From positions 682,001 to 746,000 of the forward strand of contig NZ_JAATJS010000002.1 of the NCBI RefSeq assembly GCF_011777495.1: a DNA stretch of 64,000 nt. The letters run 5' to 3'. This stretch comes from Microvirga terricola. Its GTDB lineage: Bacteria > Pseudomonadota > Alphaproteobacteria > Rhizobiales > Beijerinckiaceae. Every line of letters begins with the position of its first letter. Within the stretch, counting starts at the first letter, position 1. The position numbers and the translations under genes were made by a program. Of the stretch, positions 52,667 through 61,533 are shown piece after piece. The notes beneath the pieces are model-generated. The model was given only the letters and a program-made list of their open reading frames with translations, was not told the DNA's origin and ran no database searches.

Positions 52667-53669
52667 GTCCACATCCTGGCGGGGTTTCTCGATCACGCTT
52701 CTGGCCGCGACGGCTGTCATCGTCAGCGCCATCGTCGGTCTGGCCTATGTGGTCGATCCCTATGACACCGGGCGCTCGCCTCTGTTCTCCAAGGCGGGCG
52801 TGCGGCCGCAGGGACCGCGCACGGCCAATCCGAGCCGGGGCCGCGATCCCGTCTTCAACGCCATGATCTCGGGCAATTCGCGCATCCAGATGCTCTCGCC
52901 CGAGAAGCTGAATGAGGCGACCGGGCTCAATTTCGTCCAGCTCTCGGTGCCGGGCTCGGGTCCGAAGGAGCATCTGACGCTGATCGAGTGGTTCCTGCGC
53001 CATCGCCAAGAGCCACCGAAGGCGCTGGTGGTGAGTGTCGACGATCTCTGGTGCACGTCCGATCCGGCCTTGCCGAACGACAAACCGTTTCCGTTCTGGC
53101 TCTACAGCACCGACCCGCTGGAATATGCGCGCGGCCTCGTGCGCTACGACATTCTGGAGGAGATGCCGCGCCGCTTCACCTATGTGTTCGGCAAGAAGGC
53201 GGAGCGCGCGCGCCCGGACGGCTATTGGGACTATGAGCCCGAATACATCCGCCTCGGCTACACGACGAAGCCGGAGATCCGGAAGCGGCTTGAGCAGACA
53301 CCCCACGCTAAGGATCCGCGCCTGGAGCGCGACCCGATGGAGGGCAGGCGGCAATTTCCGGCCATCGAGCGGCTGAAGGACATCGCCCTGTCGCTGCCGA
53401 AAGACACACCACTCGTCCTCATCATGCCACCCGCCTACAAGAACCTGATGCCGCTGCCCAACACCGAGGCCGCCTTCATCGACCGGGCCTGCAAGACCGC
53501 CGCGGCTTCCGTCGCGCAGGTCCACGGCAAGACGGCGGTGGTGGATTGGCGCGTCGACCGGCCCGAAAATCGCGATCCCGAGCTTTTCTTCGACATGATG
53601 CACTACCGGCACCCCATCGCGAGGGCGATGGAGGCGGATGTATCCGAGGCGCTGCGTCGGCTGCGTTGA
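52641..53669 (+). CDS. SGNH-like protein partnered with MBOAT (AlgJ/AlgX/DltD-like)
   Basis: 342 residues from the ATG at 52641, which lies inside the MBOAT gene. An N-terminal membrane helix (about 14-36) is followed by a periplasmic domain with MISGNSRIQML (SGNH block I, Ser likely nucleophile), and D-x-M-x-H in FFDMMHYRHPIARAM (block V, Asp/His). The pair MBOAT plus SGNH-like protein recurs in alginate, cellulose and teichoic acid acetylation, where the second protein transfers the acetyl group. Alternative ATG at 52632. Confidence 0.82.
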   Translation: MNSSTSSSKSTSWRGFSITLLAATAVIVSAIVGLAYVVDPYDTGRSPLFSKAGVRPQGPRTANPSRGRDPVFNAMISGNSRIQMLSPEKLNEATGLNFVQLSVPGSGPKEHLTLIEWFLRHRQEPPKALVVSVDDLWCTSDPALPNDKPFPFWLYSTDPLEYARGLVRYDILEEMPRRFTYVFGKKAERARPDGYWDYEPEYIRLGYTTKPEIRKRLEQTPHAKDPRLERDPMEGRRQFPAIERLKDIALSLPKDTPLVLIMPPAYKNLMPLPNTEAAFIDRACKTAAASVAQVHGKTAVVDWRVDRPENRDPELFFDMMHYRHPIARAMEADVSEALRRLR

Positions 53670-53700
53670 ATTTCAACCGGGTGCGGCAAATAGTTCTATT

Positions 53701-53732
53701 TTCGGCTGTTTCCTTGTTTCGTAACAGCCGAA
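53701..53732. promoter_or_regulatory. Perfect 10-base inverted repeat upstream of dksA
   Basis: TTCGGCTGTT (53701-53710) is repeated as AACAGCCGAA (53723-53732) around a 12-base spacer, about 112 bases before the dksA ATG. It could be the end of the SGNH-like transcript without a T-run, or a regulatory stem in the dksA leader. Confidence 0.45.
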
Positions 53733-53844
53733 TGGCGAAGTATCTGGTCTTATTAGACAAAACGGTGACGCTGAAGTGCGTTGTCGGCGGCTTCGGTACA
53801 CTATATACGGGCCGCACGGTTCATCGGGGATAGAACGGCCGAAC

Positions 53845-54264
53845 ATGACAGACATCGTAATCGATGAGGGTTATCGACCGACTGAGGACGAGCCCTTCAT
53901 GAATGAACGGCAGCGGGAGTATTTCAGGCGAAAGCTTATCAGGTGGAAAGGCGATATTCTCAGGGAAGCTCAGGAAACCCTGGCGACCTTGCAGAGCGAG
54001 AACGAGAATCACCCCGATCTCGCGGATCGCGCCTCCTCCGAAACCGACCGCGCCATCGAGCTTCGCGCCCGCGACCGTCAGCGTAAGCTCATCGCCAAGA
54101 TCGACGCCGCCCTCGCGCGGATCGATGACGGCTCCTACGGCTATTGTGAGGAAACCGGCGATCCGATTTCCCTCAAGCGGCTCGAAGCCCGCCCCATCGC
54201 GACCCTGTCGCTGGAAGCCCAGGAACGTCACGAGCGCAACGAACGCGTCTATCGCGACGACTAG
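53845..54264 (+). CDS. dksA: RNA polymerase-binding transcription factor DksA
   Basis: 139 residues from the ATG at 53845. The coiled-coil region runs from about 20 to 95 (MNERQREYFRRKLIRWKGDI; RAIELRARDRQRKLIAKIDA) with the tip sequence DRASSETDR, and the globular end has the zinc-finger-like DDGSYGYCEETGDPISLKRL followed by IATLSLEAQERHER. Only one Cys remains of the four canonical zinc ligands; single-Cys DksA is usual in rhizobia. It modulates stable-RNA and amino-acid promoters with ppGpp. Confidence 0.95.
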   Translation: MTDIVIDEGYRPTEDEPFMNERQREYFRRKLIRWKGDILREAQETLATLQSENENHPDLADRASSETDRAIELRARDRQRKLIAKIDAALARIDDGSYGYCEETGDPISLKRLEARPIATLSLEAQERHERNERVYRDD

Positions 54265-54293
54265 AACGACAAGAATCCTCTCCTAGAAAAGCG

Positions 54294-54321
54294 AAAGGGC
54301 TCCGGTGACGGAGCCCTTTTT
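54294..54321 (+). terminator. Intrinsic terminator after dksA
   Basis: AAAGGGCTCCG (54294-54304) pairs with CGGAGCCCTTT (54309-54319) around GTGA, then TTTTT. It stops dksA transcription and, from the A-rich left side, can also serve the convergent fliO-like gene that ends at 54350. Confidence 0.92.
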
Positions 54322-54349
54322 GTTGGTGCCGAGGAGGGGCCTTTCGACC

Positions 54350-55492
54350 TTACTCCTTCTTGCCGGGTTCCATGGGCCGGCCGAGCAGGCGGGCGAATTC
54401 CGCTTCGATCTCCTCGACGGAGAACGGATCGGCCGCCTTCTTGGCTGGCGCGGGCGCGGCAGGCTCGGCCGCTTTCGGCTGGACCGGAGACAGCGGAGCC
54501 TGGACAACCGGTTCGGGCTCGCTGACGAGATCCTCTTCCTCGAACTCGACCTTATGCGCGGGAGCAGCCGGGGCCGGCTCGAGAAGCTCGTCCTCGTCGA
54601 TGGGCTCCGGCGCGCGGACCGGCTCGGGGGTCACCGGGGTCGCGGGGCGCTTCAGGGCCTCTTCGAGCTGCTTGGCCATGTCTGAGAGGATTGCCGCGTC
54701 GGGCGTCACCTTTTCAACCGGCGGGGGCTCGGGCACGCGGACCACTTCCGGCACGACCGGCGGCGGAGGCGGTGGGGGAGGAGCCCGGAAAGACGGCTGC
54801 GGAGGCGGAGGAGGCGGCGTGAAGCGTGGCTCCGCACGCGGGAAGATAGGCTCCGGCGCGGCAGGCGCGCTCGGGAAAGAAGGTGCCCTGGCCTCGGCGC
54901 GCAGCCCAGGGATACCCGCCGGGGCCGCTGCCGCCGGATGAGCAAGGGTGACCACGTCCGGCTTGAGCGCGGGCTCGGCATGGACCGGCAACGGCGCGGT
55001 GATTGAAGCGACGGGAGACAATTCCTCCTCGCTGTCGGATTCCTCCGACGGGCGCTTGATGAAGGCGCCGAGCTGGGCCGCAAGCTGTGTTTCGATGGAC
55101 GGACGGCCCGACGGCTCGACCTGCGGGCGCGGGGCCTCGAGAGCCGGCTCGAACCGCTCCATGCCAGGTTCGCCGGCGGTCGGGGCCAGGCGAGCGCCGG
55201 CCACGCGGACGATATTGGTCTCGATCACCACGTCGTTCAGGCCGCCGATGAGGAGCAGGTGCTCCACGTTGTCCCGGCGCAGGAGCACGAGCTGGCGCTG
55301 ACGGTCGAGATCGTAGATGTCGACCACGCCCAGGCGCGGCTGCCGGCTGCGGGCCCGGTCCTGGCCGGACAGCATGAGGCGCGCGCCCGTCAGTTTGCGC
55401 AGGACAAGACCAAAAAGCGCGACGAGGGCCAGGATGATCGCAAAGGCGATCAGGTATTGGGCCGCTCGTTCGATGCCAAATTGAGCTAACAC
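54350..55492 (-). CDS. fliO: FliO-like membrane protein with long proline-rich tail
   Basis: 380 residues starting at a GTG (55492-55490). A single membrane helix (about 10-32, AAQYLIAFAIILALVALFGL) leads into a short FliO-type domain (about 40-95: RQPRLGVVDIYDLDRQRQLV, LLLRRDNVEHLLLIGG, VVIETNIV). The remaining 280 residues are low-complexity Pro/Ala/Glu with polyproline runs. Ordinary FliO is near 100-150 residues, so most of this is extension. No other flagellar gene is in the window, so either a flagellar-export accessory or an adapted relative is possible. A perfect CtrA site lies 83 bases upstream. Confidence 0.7.
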   Translation of the reverse strand: MLAQFGIERAAQYLIAFAIILALVALFGLVLRKLTGARLMLSGQDRARSRQPRLGVVDIYDLDRQRQLVLLRRDNVEHLLLIGGLNDVVIETNIVRVAGARLAPTAGEPGMERFEPALEAPRPQVEPSGRPSIETQLAAQLGAFIKRPSEESDSEEELSPVASITAPLPVHAEPALKPDVVTLAHPAAAAPAGIPGLRAEARAPSFPSAPAAPEPIFPRAEPRFTPPPPPPQPSFRAPPPPPPPPVVPEVVRVPEPPPVEKVTPDAAILSDMAKQLEEALKRPATPVTPEPVRAPEPIDEDELLEPAPAAPAHKVEFEEEDLVSEPEPVVQAPLSPVQPKAAEPAAPAPAKKAADPFSVEEIEAEFARLLGRPMEPGKKE

Positions 55493-55882
55493 GATGGACT
55501 CTCAAACATTGTGGAGGCCTTCCAGCCTGTTCCATTTTTCTGTACCACATCGAGCCGCAAGGCGAGTGGCAAGGTTAACAGATGGTTAACGCTGGCCTCC
55601 AACTGTGGATGGCGAAGCCGGGAAAACGCCCGAATCCGGCCTCAGGCGAGGCCGCGGGACCCCTACTACAGGACAGAATGTGGCTTTAGCAGGGTCAACC
55701 ACAAGGAAGCGGACGGAACCGGTGTCACGCCTCTTGATGCAACCTTAGAGGTCGATCAATAAATTCCACCTATTGTCGCGGAAATCGCCATGCGTCGGTG
55801 CATGGTTCCGCAGCCTGGGCGGTACGGTACAGCTGCCGCCATTCCTTGGGGATACTGGATTTCGATGGCTCACGAGGGCGAA
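55493..55882. promoter_or_regulatory. Divergent intergenic region between fliO-like gene and cckA
   Basis: These 390 bases carry no gene on either strand that I can support. They hold the CtrA-type site (55575-55590), the small stem GGCCTC/GAGGCC (55638-55653), and presumably two divergent promoters. Three in-frame upstream starts for cckA (55802, 55865 and 55883) fall near the right end. Confidence 0.6.
55575..55590. promoter_or_regulatory. CtrA-binding-type site TTAA-N7-TTAAC
   Basis: TTAACAGATGGTTAAC at 55575-55590 matches the full alphaproteobacterial CtrA consensus TTAA-N7-TTAAC without mismatch. It is 83 bases upstream of the fliO-like start and 293 bases upstream of cckA. The closeness suggests it controls the fliO-like gene first; it could also place cckA under control of its own downstream regulator. 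Confidence 0.75.
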
Positions 55883-58402
55883 ATGCCGAAGGCTTCGACG
55901 ATCGACCGTTCCGAGCGGCCGGGCCATATCGGGCTGGTGCTGCTTCTGGCCTTGCTCCTCGTCGGCGCGATCCTCAGCCTGCGCTTCCTCGGCAACGAGC
56001 AGGCCCAGCCGCTGATTCTGGCGCTTCTGGCCCTGTTCGCCATGGCCGGCGTGTTCTTCCTCTTTGCCATCGCCATCGGCGTCGTCCACTTCGCCGGGCA
56101 TGAGGCGCGCAACGATATTACCAAGATTATGGCCGATACGGCGGGCGAGGGGCTCGTGGTGGTCGAGGACGATGGGCGCGTCGTTTATGCCAATGAGAGC
56201 TACGTCTCCCTTGCGGGGCTGAGCAGCAGCGGCGACGTCCGGGCGGTCGAGCGGCTGTTCACCGGCGCACCGGAGGTGTCCGAGGCGATCTATCGCCTGG
56301 CCCAGTCCGCCCGCGAGCACCGGATGGGGGCGGAAGAAATCCGCCTCTCACCATCGCTCGACGGCGCACAGGAATTTGGCTGGTACCGCGTGCGCGTGCG
56401 GCCCCTGCCGCGCCCGGGCGGCCGCCAATCGGCGCTCTGGACCATCGCCGAGGTGACGCATGAGCGCGAGCGGCAGGAGAACGTCTTCCAGGAACTCCAG
56501 CACGCCATCGACTATCTCGACCACGCGCCCGCAGGCTTCCTCTCCATCGATCCCAACGGCGCGATCATTTATCTCAACGCCACGCTTGCCTCCTGGCTCG
56601 ACTACGATCTCGCCCAGGTCGGCTCGGGCGGGCTCGCGCTTGCCGATATCCTGCCGCGCAACGTCGTGGCGATGATGATCTCGTTCTCCGGCGAGCCGGG
56701 CAGCGTGCGCACGGAAACCTTCGATCTCGACCTGCGCCGCCGCAGCGGCCAGTTCCTACCGGTGCGGCTCTATCATCGCATCGCCTTCGGGCAGGACGGG
56801 CGCATGGGCGCCTCCCGCACGCTCGTGCTCAACCGCTCTCCCGGCGTCGAGGTGGACGAGGGCCAGCGCGCGGCGGAGGTGCGCTTTGCCCGCTTCTTCA
56901 ACAACACGCCCATCGCGATTGCGACCGTGAACAAGACGGGTCGCGTGGTGCAGGCGAATGCGCCGTTCACGCGCCTGTTCGTGACCCTGCCGCGCACGGG
57001 CGAGGGCGGTGAAGGGCCCTCCATCCTCGATGCGTTCCAGGACACTGACCGGGGGCAGATCGAGGCCGCGCTCAAAGCAGCGTCGGAGAACCGGGGCGAC
57101 ATCCAGCCGCTTGAACTGCAAACGGCGGGTGAGGCTGGCGGTGCGGTCCGCGTGTGGGTGACGCCGGTGGGCGAGACGGGGGCGGAGGGCGAGACAGCGA
57201 TCCTCTACGGCCTCGACACCACGGATTTCCGCAAAGTCGAAGAACAGCTTGCCCAATCGCAGAAGATGAATGCGGTCGGCCAGCTCGCGGGCGGCGTCGC
57301 GCACGACTTCAACAACGTGCTGCAAGCGATCATAGGCTACAGCGATCTGCTGCTCGCCAACCACCGCCCGACCGACCCGTCCTTCCAGGACATCATGCAG
57401 ATCAAGCAGAATGCCAACCGCGCCGCGAGCCTCGTGCGGCAGCTCTTGGCCTTCTCGCGGCGGCAGACGCTTCGTCCCGAGGTGCTCAACCTCAATGACC
57501 GCCTGCATGAATTGTCGATGCTCTTGAAGCGCCTGCTCGGCGAGCGGGTCGCTTTCGATCTCAGCCATGGCCGCGAGCTGTGGTTCGTGAAGGCGGACCT
57601 GAACCAGTTCGAGCAGGTGGTGATGAACCTCGCGGTCAACGCGCGCGATGCCATGCCGAACGGCGGAAAGCTCACCATCCGCACGGCGAATGTCGCCGCT
57701 GCCGAGGCGGCCCGCCTGAATGTAAACGGGATGCCCGCCGCCGACTACGTGATGGTCGAGGTGGCGGATTCCGGCACTGGCATCACGCCCGAAGTGCTGG
57801 GCAAGATTTTTGAGCCCTTCTTCACCACCAAGGAAGTCGGCAAGGGTACGGGCCTGGGACTCTCGACGGTGTTCGGCATCGTCAAACAGTCCGGCGGCTT
57901 CATCGACGTGGATTCGAAGGTGGGGCAGGGCACGACCTTCCGCATCTATCTGCCCCGCTACATTCCGGGCGCGGAGGAGATCCCTGAAGAGACCAAGGCC
58001 GAGACGGTCAAGAAGCCCGCCGCCGACATGACCGGCCAGGGCACCATCCTGCTGGTGGAGGACGAGGACCCGGTGCGCGCGGTCAACGCCCGCGCTCTCT
58101 CCGCGCGCGGCTACACGGTGCTGGAGGCCGCCTCCGGCGTCGAGGCGATGCAGGTGATCGAGGAGAGAGGAGCCCCGGTCGATCTCGTGGTGTCAGACGT
58201 GGTGATGCCGGAAATGGACGGCCCGACTCTGCTTGGCGAATTGCGCAAACTCTATCCGGACCTGAAGGTGATCTTCGTTTCCGGTTACGCGGAGGACGCC
58301 TTCCGCAAGAACCTGCCCGAAGGCGAAGAGTTCAATTTCCTGCCCAAGCCCTTCAGCCTGCGTCAGTTGGTGGAGACGGTGAAACAGGTCGTGGGGCGCT
58401 AA
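55883..58402 (+). CDS. cckA: Cell-cycle hybrid histidine kinase CckA
   Basis: 839 residues if it starts at the ATG at 55883, which has GAGGG 6 bases upstream; ATGs at 55865 and 55802 are in frame. Two membrane helices (about 15-35 and 42-65) are followed by PAS-type domains (about 80-425), a HisKA domain with H-box [20 protein letters not shown], an HATPase domain ([34 protein letters not shown]) and a C-terminal receiver with [12 protein letters not shown]. CckA feeds phosphate through ChpT to CtrA. It also acts as a phosphatase under cyclic di-GMP. No ChpT gene is in the window. Confidence 0.95.
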   Translation: MPKASTIDRSERPGHIGLVLLLALLLVGAILSLRFLGNEQAQPLILALLALFAMAGVFFLFAIAIGVVHFAGHEARNDITKIMADTAGEGLVVVEDDGRVVYANESYVSLAGLSSSGDVRAVERLFTGAPEVSEAIYRLAQSAREHRMGAEEIRLSPSLDGAQEFGWYRVRVRPLPRPGGRQSALWTIAEVTHERERQENVFQELQHAIDYLDHAPAGFLSIDPNGAIIYLNATLASWLDYDLAQVGSGGLALADILPRNVVAMMISFSGEPGSVRTETFDLDLRRRSGQFLPVRLYHRIAFGQDGRMGASRTLVLNRSPGVEVDEGQRAAEVRFARFFNNTPIAIATVNKTGRVVQANAPFTRLFVTLPRTGEGGEGPSILDAFQDTDRGQIEAALKAASENRGDIQPLELQTAGEAGGAVRVWVTPVGETGAEGETAILYGLDTTDFRKVEEQLAQSQKMNAVGQLAGGVAHDFNNVLQAIIGYSDLLLANHRPTDPSFQDIMQIKQNANRAASLVRQLLAFSRRQTLRPEVLNLNDRLHELSMLLKRLLGERVAFDLSHGRELWFVKADLNQFEQVVMNLAVNARDAMPNGGKLTIRTANVAAAEAARLNVNGMPAADYVMVEVADSGTGITPEVLGKIFEPFFTTKEVGKGTGLGLSTVFGIVKQSGGFIDVDSKVGQGTTFRIYLPRYIPGAEEIPEETKAETVKKPAADMTGQGTILLVEDEDPVRAVNARALSARGYTVLEAASGVEAMQVIEERGAPVDLVVSDVVMPEMDGPTLLGELRKLYPDLKVIFVSGYAEDAFRKNLPEGEEFNFLPKPFSLRQLVETVKQVVGR

Positions 58403-58590
58403 CGCCCCGCGACCCCTTGGCCTCCCCAGATTTGCCAAGCCGGCTCCATTGCCGTCGCGCCTTCCCACAATAAAACTAACACCCTTGAGTGTGGCGGATC
58501 CCCAAACCGGGTGAGCCGCAGCGCGACGGGAGCCTCGATGGCGGCTGCGCACGCTGGCTCGTCGTGCTTCGCGGGTGGAGCTGAAGGCGC

Positions 58591-59322
58591 ATGGGCGAGA
58601 CAATTCTCGATTTTTTCTCCCGTCTCGACGCTGCGGTGCTTCATACATTGAGCGGGTGGGGGCAGATTTCGCCGCTCGCCAACAAGATCATCGTCGGGTT
58701 CCTCAACCTGAGTTCCGTCAAGATCCTGCCACTCGTCTCCGGGCTGTGGCTTCTCTGGTTCCGCAAGAACCACCATCCCAAGGACAAGCTCGCCGTCATC
58801 GCCGCGTTCGTATCGATGATGGTTGCGGTCGGCGTTGCCCGCATGGTCCAGAACGCGCTGCCCGCCCGCCCCAGGCCGCTTCATTCCGAGGATCTCGACT
58901 TTCTCTGGCCGCTGGGCATCGATCACGACGTCATGGAAAAGTGGGGGTCATTCCCCAGCGACCACGCAGCGCTCGCCTTCGCGCTCGCCATCTGCGTTTA
59001 TCGCGCGTCACGACCCGGAGGGATCATCGCGTTCGCGTGGGCTCTTCTGGTTGTCAGCTTTCCGCGCCTCTTTGCCGGTTGGCACTACGCTAGCGACATC
59101 ATCGGCGGAGCGATGATCGGGATCGTCGTGGGCTCTATCTTCACCCACAGTCAGCGCCTCGAGAAATTGCTGGTCGGCACGGCGCTGCGGCTGGAATCCC
59201 GCTTCACCGGGCTGTTCTATGCCGGCGCCTTCATCTTCTCCTACCAGATCGTGACCCTGTTCGACGATATTCGGAAGGTCGGGCGCGAGGCCGTCGAGTT
59301 GCTCCTGAAGGGGCATCTCTGA
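58591..59322 (+). CDS. PAP2-family lipid phosphatase
   Basis: 243 residues with six predicted membrane helices. The phosphatase signature is split into ARPRPLHSED (first, R-P-x type), SFPSDHAALAFALAICVY (second, PSDH instead of the usual PSGH) and PRLFAGWHYASDIIGG (third, His and Asp). It may act on undecaprenyl pyrophosphate or phosphatidic acid at the membrane. It stands alone after cckA and before the SRPBCC gene; the 188-base gap after cckA shows nothing else. Confidence 0.88.
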   Translation: MGETILDFFSRLDAAVLHTLSGWGQISPLANKIIVGFLNLSSVKILPLVSGLWLLWFRKNHHPKDKLAVIAAFVSMMVAVGVARMVQNALPARPRPLHSEDLDFLWPLGIDHDVMEKWGSFPSDHAALAFALAICVYRASRPGGIIAFAWALLVVSFPRLFAGWHYASDIIGGAMIGIVVGSIFTHSQRLEKLLVGTALRLESRFTGLFYAGAFIFSYQIVTLFDDIRKVGREAVELLLKGHL

Positions 59323-59422
59323 GAGAGGCCCGGATTTATTAATGAAATAACGTTTACATCAATGCGGGCCGGTTTTATGGATTGCCTCGATCCCAAAGGT
59401 TTGTCCCGCCAAGAGTTTCGCC

Positions 59423-59887
59423 ATGTCCAGCATCGTTGCCGAGGCCCAGCGCCGTATCCCGGTGGCCTCCGAGGTCGTGTATCTCTGCATCGCCGATTAC
59501 AAGAATCACCATGGGCAGTTCCTGCCGAAGGAGTTCATCGACTATCGCGTCGAGGAGGGCGGATTCGGCACCGGTACGGTCATCTCCTTCAAGGGGCGGT
59601 TCGCCGGCAACGTGCGGCATTTCCGGAACAAATGCGAAGAGACCGTTCCGGGCCGCGTTCTGGTCGAGCGCGATCAGCTGTCATCTCTCGTGACCACGAC
59701 CACGATCACGCCCGAGGGCGAGGGCTGCACGGTGCAGTTCCGCACCGTCTGGGATGCGCAGGGCGGCATCACGGGACTGATGGAGCGGCTTTTTGCGCCC
59801 GCCATGCTGCGGCGCATCTTCTCCCGCGAGCTGGAACTCCTCGAAGACTACGCGAAGCGGCAGGCCAAGCAGGGCGCCTTCCCTTAA
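59423..59887 (+). CDS. SRPBCC/polyketide cyclase-like protein
   Basis: 154 residues. The helix-grip fold is suggested by AEAQRRIPVASEVVYLCIAD, the alternating strand pattern FGTGTVISFKGRFAGN and TTTTITPEGEGCTVQFRTVW, and the long C-terminal helix starting FSRELELLEDYAKRQ. Members bind hydrophobic ligands; no ligand is evident. It lies between the PAP2 gene and recA. Confidence 0.78.
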   Translation: MSSIVAEAQRRIPVASEVVYLCIADYKNHHGQFLPKEFIDYRVEEGGFGTGTVISFKGRFAGNVRHFRNKCEETVPGRVLVERDQLSSLVTTTTITPEGEGCTVQFRTVWDAQGGITGLMERLFAPAMLRRIFSRELELLEDYAKRQAKQGAFP

Positions 59888-59969
59888 GCCTCAAAATCAC
59901 CCCGCGAGAGCGATAGACCGTGCGGGTTATGCACAGGGCACAACCAAGCAAAACGCCTATTTGCGAAGG

Positions 59970-59984
59970 GAACAAAAAAAGAAC
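59970..59984. promoter_or_regulatory. LexA (SOS) box of recA
   Basis: GAACAAAAAAAGAAC at 59970-59984 is an exact GAAC-N7-GAAC, the SOS box of alphaproteobacteria (the complement of GTTC-N7-GTTC). It lies 90 bases before the recA start. Confidence 0.88.
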
Positions 59985-60073
59985 TTGCGCCAAAGAACAA
60001 ATCGGGTACGCATATTGCATCAACAACCCGCGTTGAGACTCAATCGCCCTCCGTGCCATAAGGACGTCTGGTT

Positions 60074-61168
60074 ATGTCGCAGGCCTCTCTGAGACTGGTG
60101 GAAAGCTCATCAATGGATAAAGATAAGTCGAAAGCTCTCGACGCGGCGCTCTCCCAGATCGAACGCGCCTTCGGCAAGGGTTCGATCATGCGGCTGGGCA
60201 AGAACCAGCAGCCGGTGGAGATCGAAACCGTCTCGACGGGGTCGCTGGGCCTCGACATCGCGCTCGGCGTCGGCGGCCTGCCGCGCGGCCGCATCATCGA
60301 AATTTACGGGCCGGAATCGTCGGGTAAGACGACGCTTGCCCTGCACACCATCGCCGAAGCCCAGAAGAAGGGCGGCATCTGCGCCTTCGTGGACGCGGAA
60401 CACGCGCTCGACCCGGTCTATGCACGCAAGCTCGGTGTGGCGCTCGACGATCTTCTGATCTCGCAGCCCGACACGGGCGAGCAGGCGCTCGAAATCGCCG
60501 ACACGCTCGTGCGCTCCGGCGCGGTCGACGTGCTCGTGATCGACTCGGTCGCGGCGCTGACGCCCAAGGCCGAGCTCGACGGCGAGATGGGCGATGTTCA
60601 GCCCGGCCTTCAGGCCCGCCTCATGAGCCAGGCGCTCCGCAAGCTCACCGGTTCGATTTCGCGCTCGAAGACGATGGTGATCTTCATCAACCAGATCCGC
60701 ATGAAGATCGGCGTCATGTATGGAAGCCCTGAAACGACGACGGGTGGCAACGCGCTGAAGTTCTACGCCTCCGTGCGCCTCGACATCCGCCGCGTCTCGA
60801 CGCTCAAGGACCGCGACGACCCGATCGGCAACTCGGTCCGCGTCAAGGTGGTCAAGAACAAGGTCGCGCCGCCCTTCAAGCAGGTCGAGTTCGACATCAT
60901 GTTCGGCGAAGGCGTCTCGAAGGTCGGCGAACTCGTCGACCTCGGCGTGAAGGCCGGCATCGTGGAAAAGTCCGGCGCGTGGTTCTCTTACGACAGCCAG
61001 CGCCTCGGCCAGGGCCGCGAGAACGCCAAGCAGTTCCTGCGCGACAACCCCGAGGTCGCGGGCAAGATCGAAGCCCTCATCCGCCAGAATGCCGGCCTCT
61101 TGGCCGACCGCATCTTGGAACACGCCACCCCGACCGCTGACGATCTCGACGAGGGTTCCGCCGATTAA
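60074..61168 (+). CDS. recA: Recombinase RecA
   Basis: 364 residues from the ATG at 60074 ([20 protein letters not shown]), the start matching rhizobial RecA proteins, which share the LRLVE prefix. The core has Walker [11 protein letters not shown], the Walker B block [12 protein letters not shown], and loop L2 [18 protein letters not shown]. It forms filaments on single-stranded DNA for recombination and stimulates LexA self-cleavage. An SOS box precedes it and a strong terminator follows. Confidence 0.98.
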   Translation: MSQASLRLVESSSMDKDKSKALDAALSQIERAFGKGSIMRLGKNQQPVEIETVSTGSLGLDIALGVGGLPRGRIIEIYGPESSGKTTLALHTIAEAQKKGGICAFVDAEHALDPVYARKLGVALDDLLISQPDTGEQALEIADTLVRSGAVDVLVIDSVAALTPKAELDGEMGDVQPGLQARLMSQALRKLTGSISRSKTMVIFINQIRMKIGVMYGSPETTTGGNALKFYASVRLDIRRVSTLKDRDDPIGNSVRVKVVKNKVAPPFKQVEFDIMFGEGVSKVGELVDLGVKAGIVEKSGAWFSYDSQRLGQGRENAKQFLRDNPEVAGKIEALIRQNAGLLADRILEHATPTADDLDEGSAD

Positions 61169-61261
61169 GGCAGGCCCAACCGACGCGGAGGACGCAACCG
61201 GTCGTCCGCGCCGGGTCGTTTAAGTCAGTCATGCTTGCTCTCCTTCAAGGGCAAACAAGGG

Positions 61262-61289
61262 CCGCCGCGAGCGATCGCGGCGGTTTTTT
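61262..61289 (+). terminator. Intrinsic terminator after recA
   Basis: CCGCCGCGA (61262-61270) pairs with TCGCGGCGG (61275-61283) around a GCGA loop, followed by TTTTTT. It lies 93 bases after the recA stop. Confidence 0.92.
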
Positions 61290-61300
61290 CGTTGCTGGTA

Positions 61301-61378
61301 ATGGCCGGGCTTGCCCGGCCATCCCGATCCGGGACCTCAATGCTGAGGGGGCAGGATCACCGGGACAAGCCCGGTGAT
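61301..61378. repeat. Pair of REP-like palindromes
   Basis: ATGGCCGGGC-TT-GCCCGGCCAT (61301-61322) is a perfect 22-base palindrome, and ATCACCGGG (61356-61364) pairs with CCCGGTGAT (61370-61378). Both are extragenic, GC-rich, and typical of dispersed repeats in this order. They sit between the recA terminator and alaS. Confidence 0.7.
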
Positions 61379-61533
61379 GGCAAGAGAGCATGTCTCCCGT
61401 TGCTTTTCATTGCCCGTGGATCCGAAGAAAGGCGCAAAACGTCTTCTCGACAGCGCCCCTGCAGGCGTCTAAAACCGGCCTCCACCATGTCTTTTCTCGG
61501 GCCTCGCGGCCTTTTACCTGAGCTTAGAGTTTC

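Larger units (their letters stand above)
61169..61533. other. Intergenic region between recA and alaS
   Basis: These 365 bases hold the recA terminator (61262-61289), two REP-like palindromes (61301-61322 and 61356-61378) and the alaS leader. No gene is supported in them. A further small stem (GGCCTCGCGGCC, about 61500-61512) lies near the alaS start. Confidence 0.6.
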
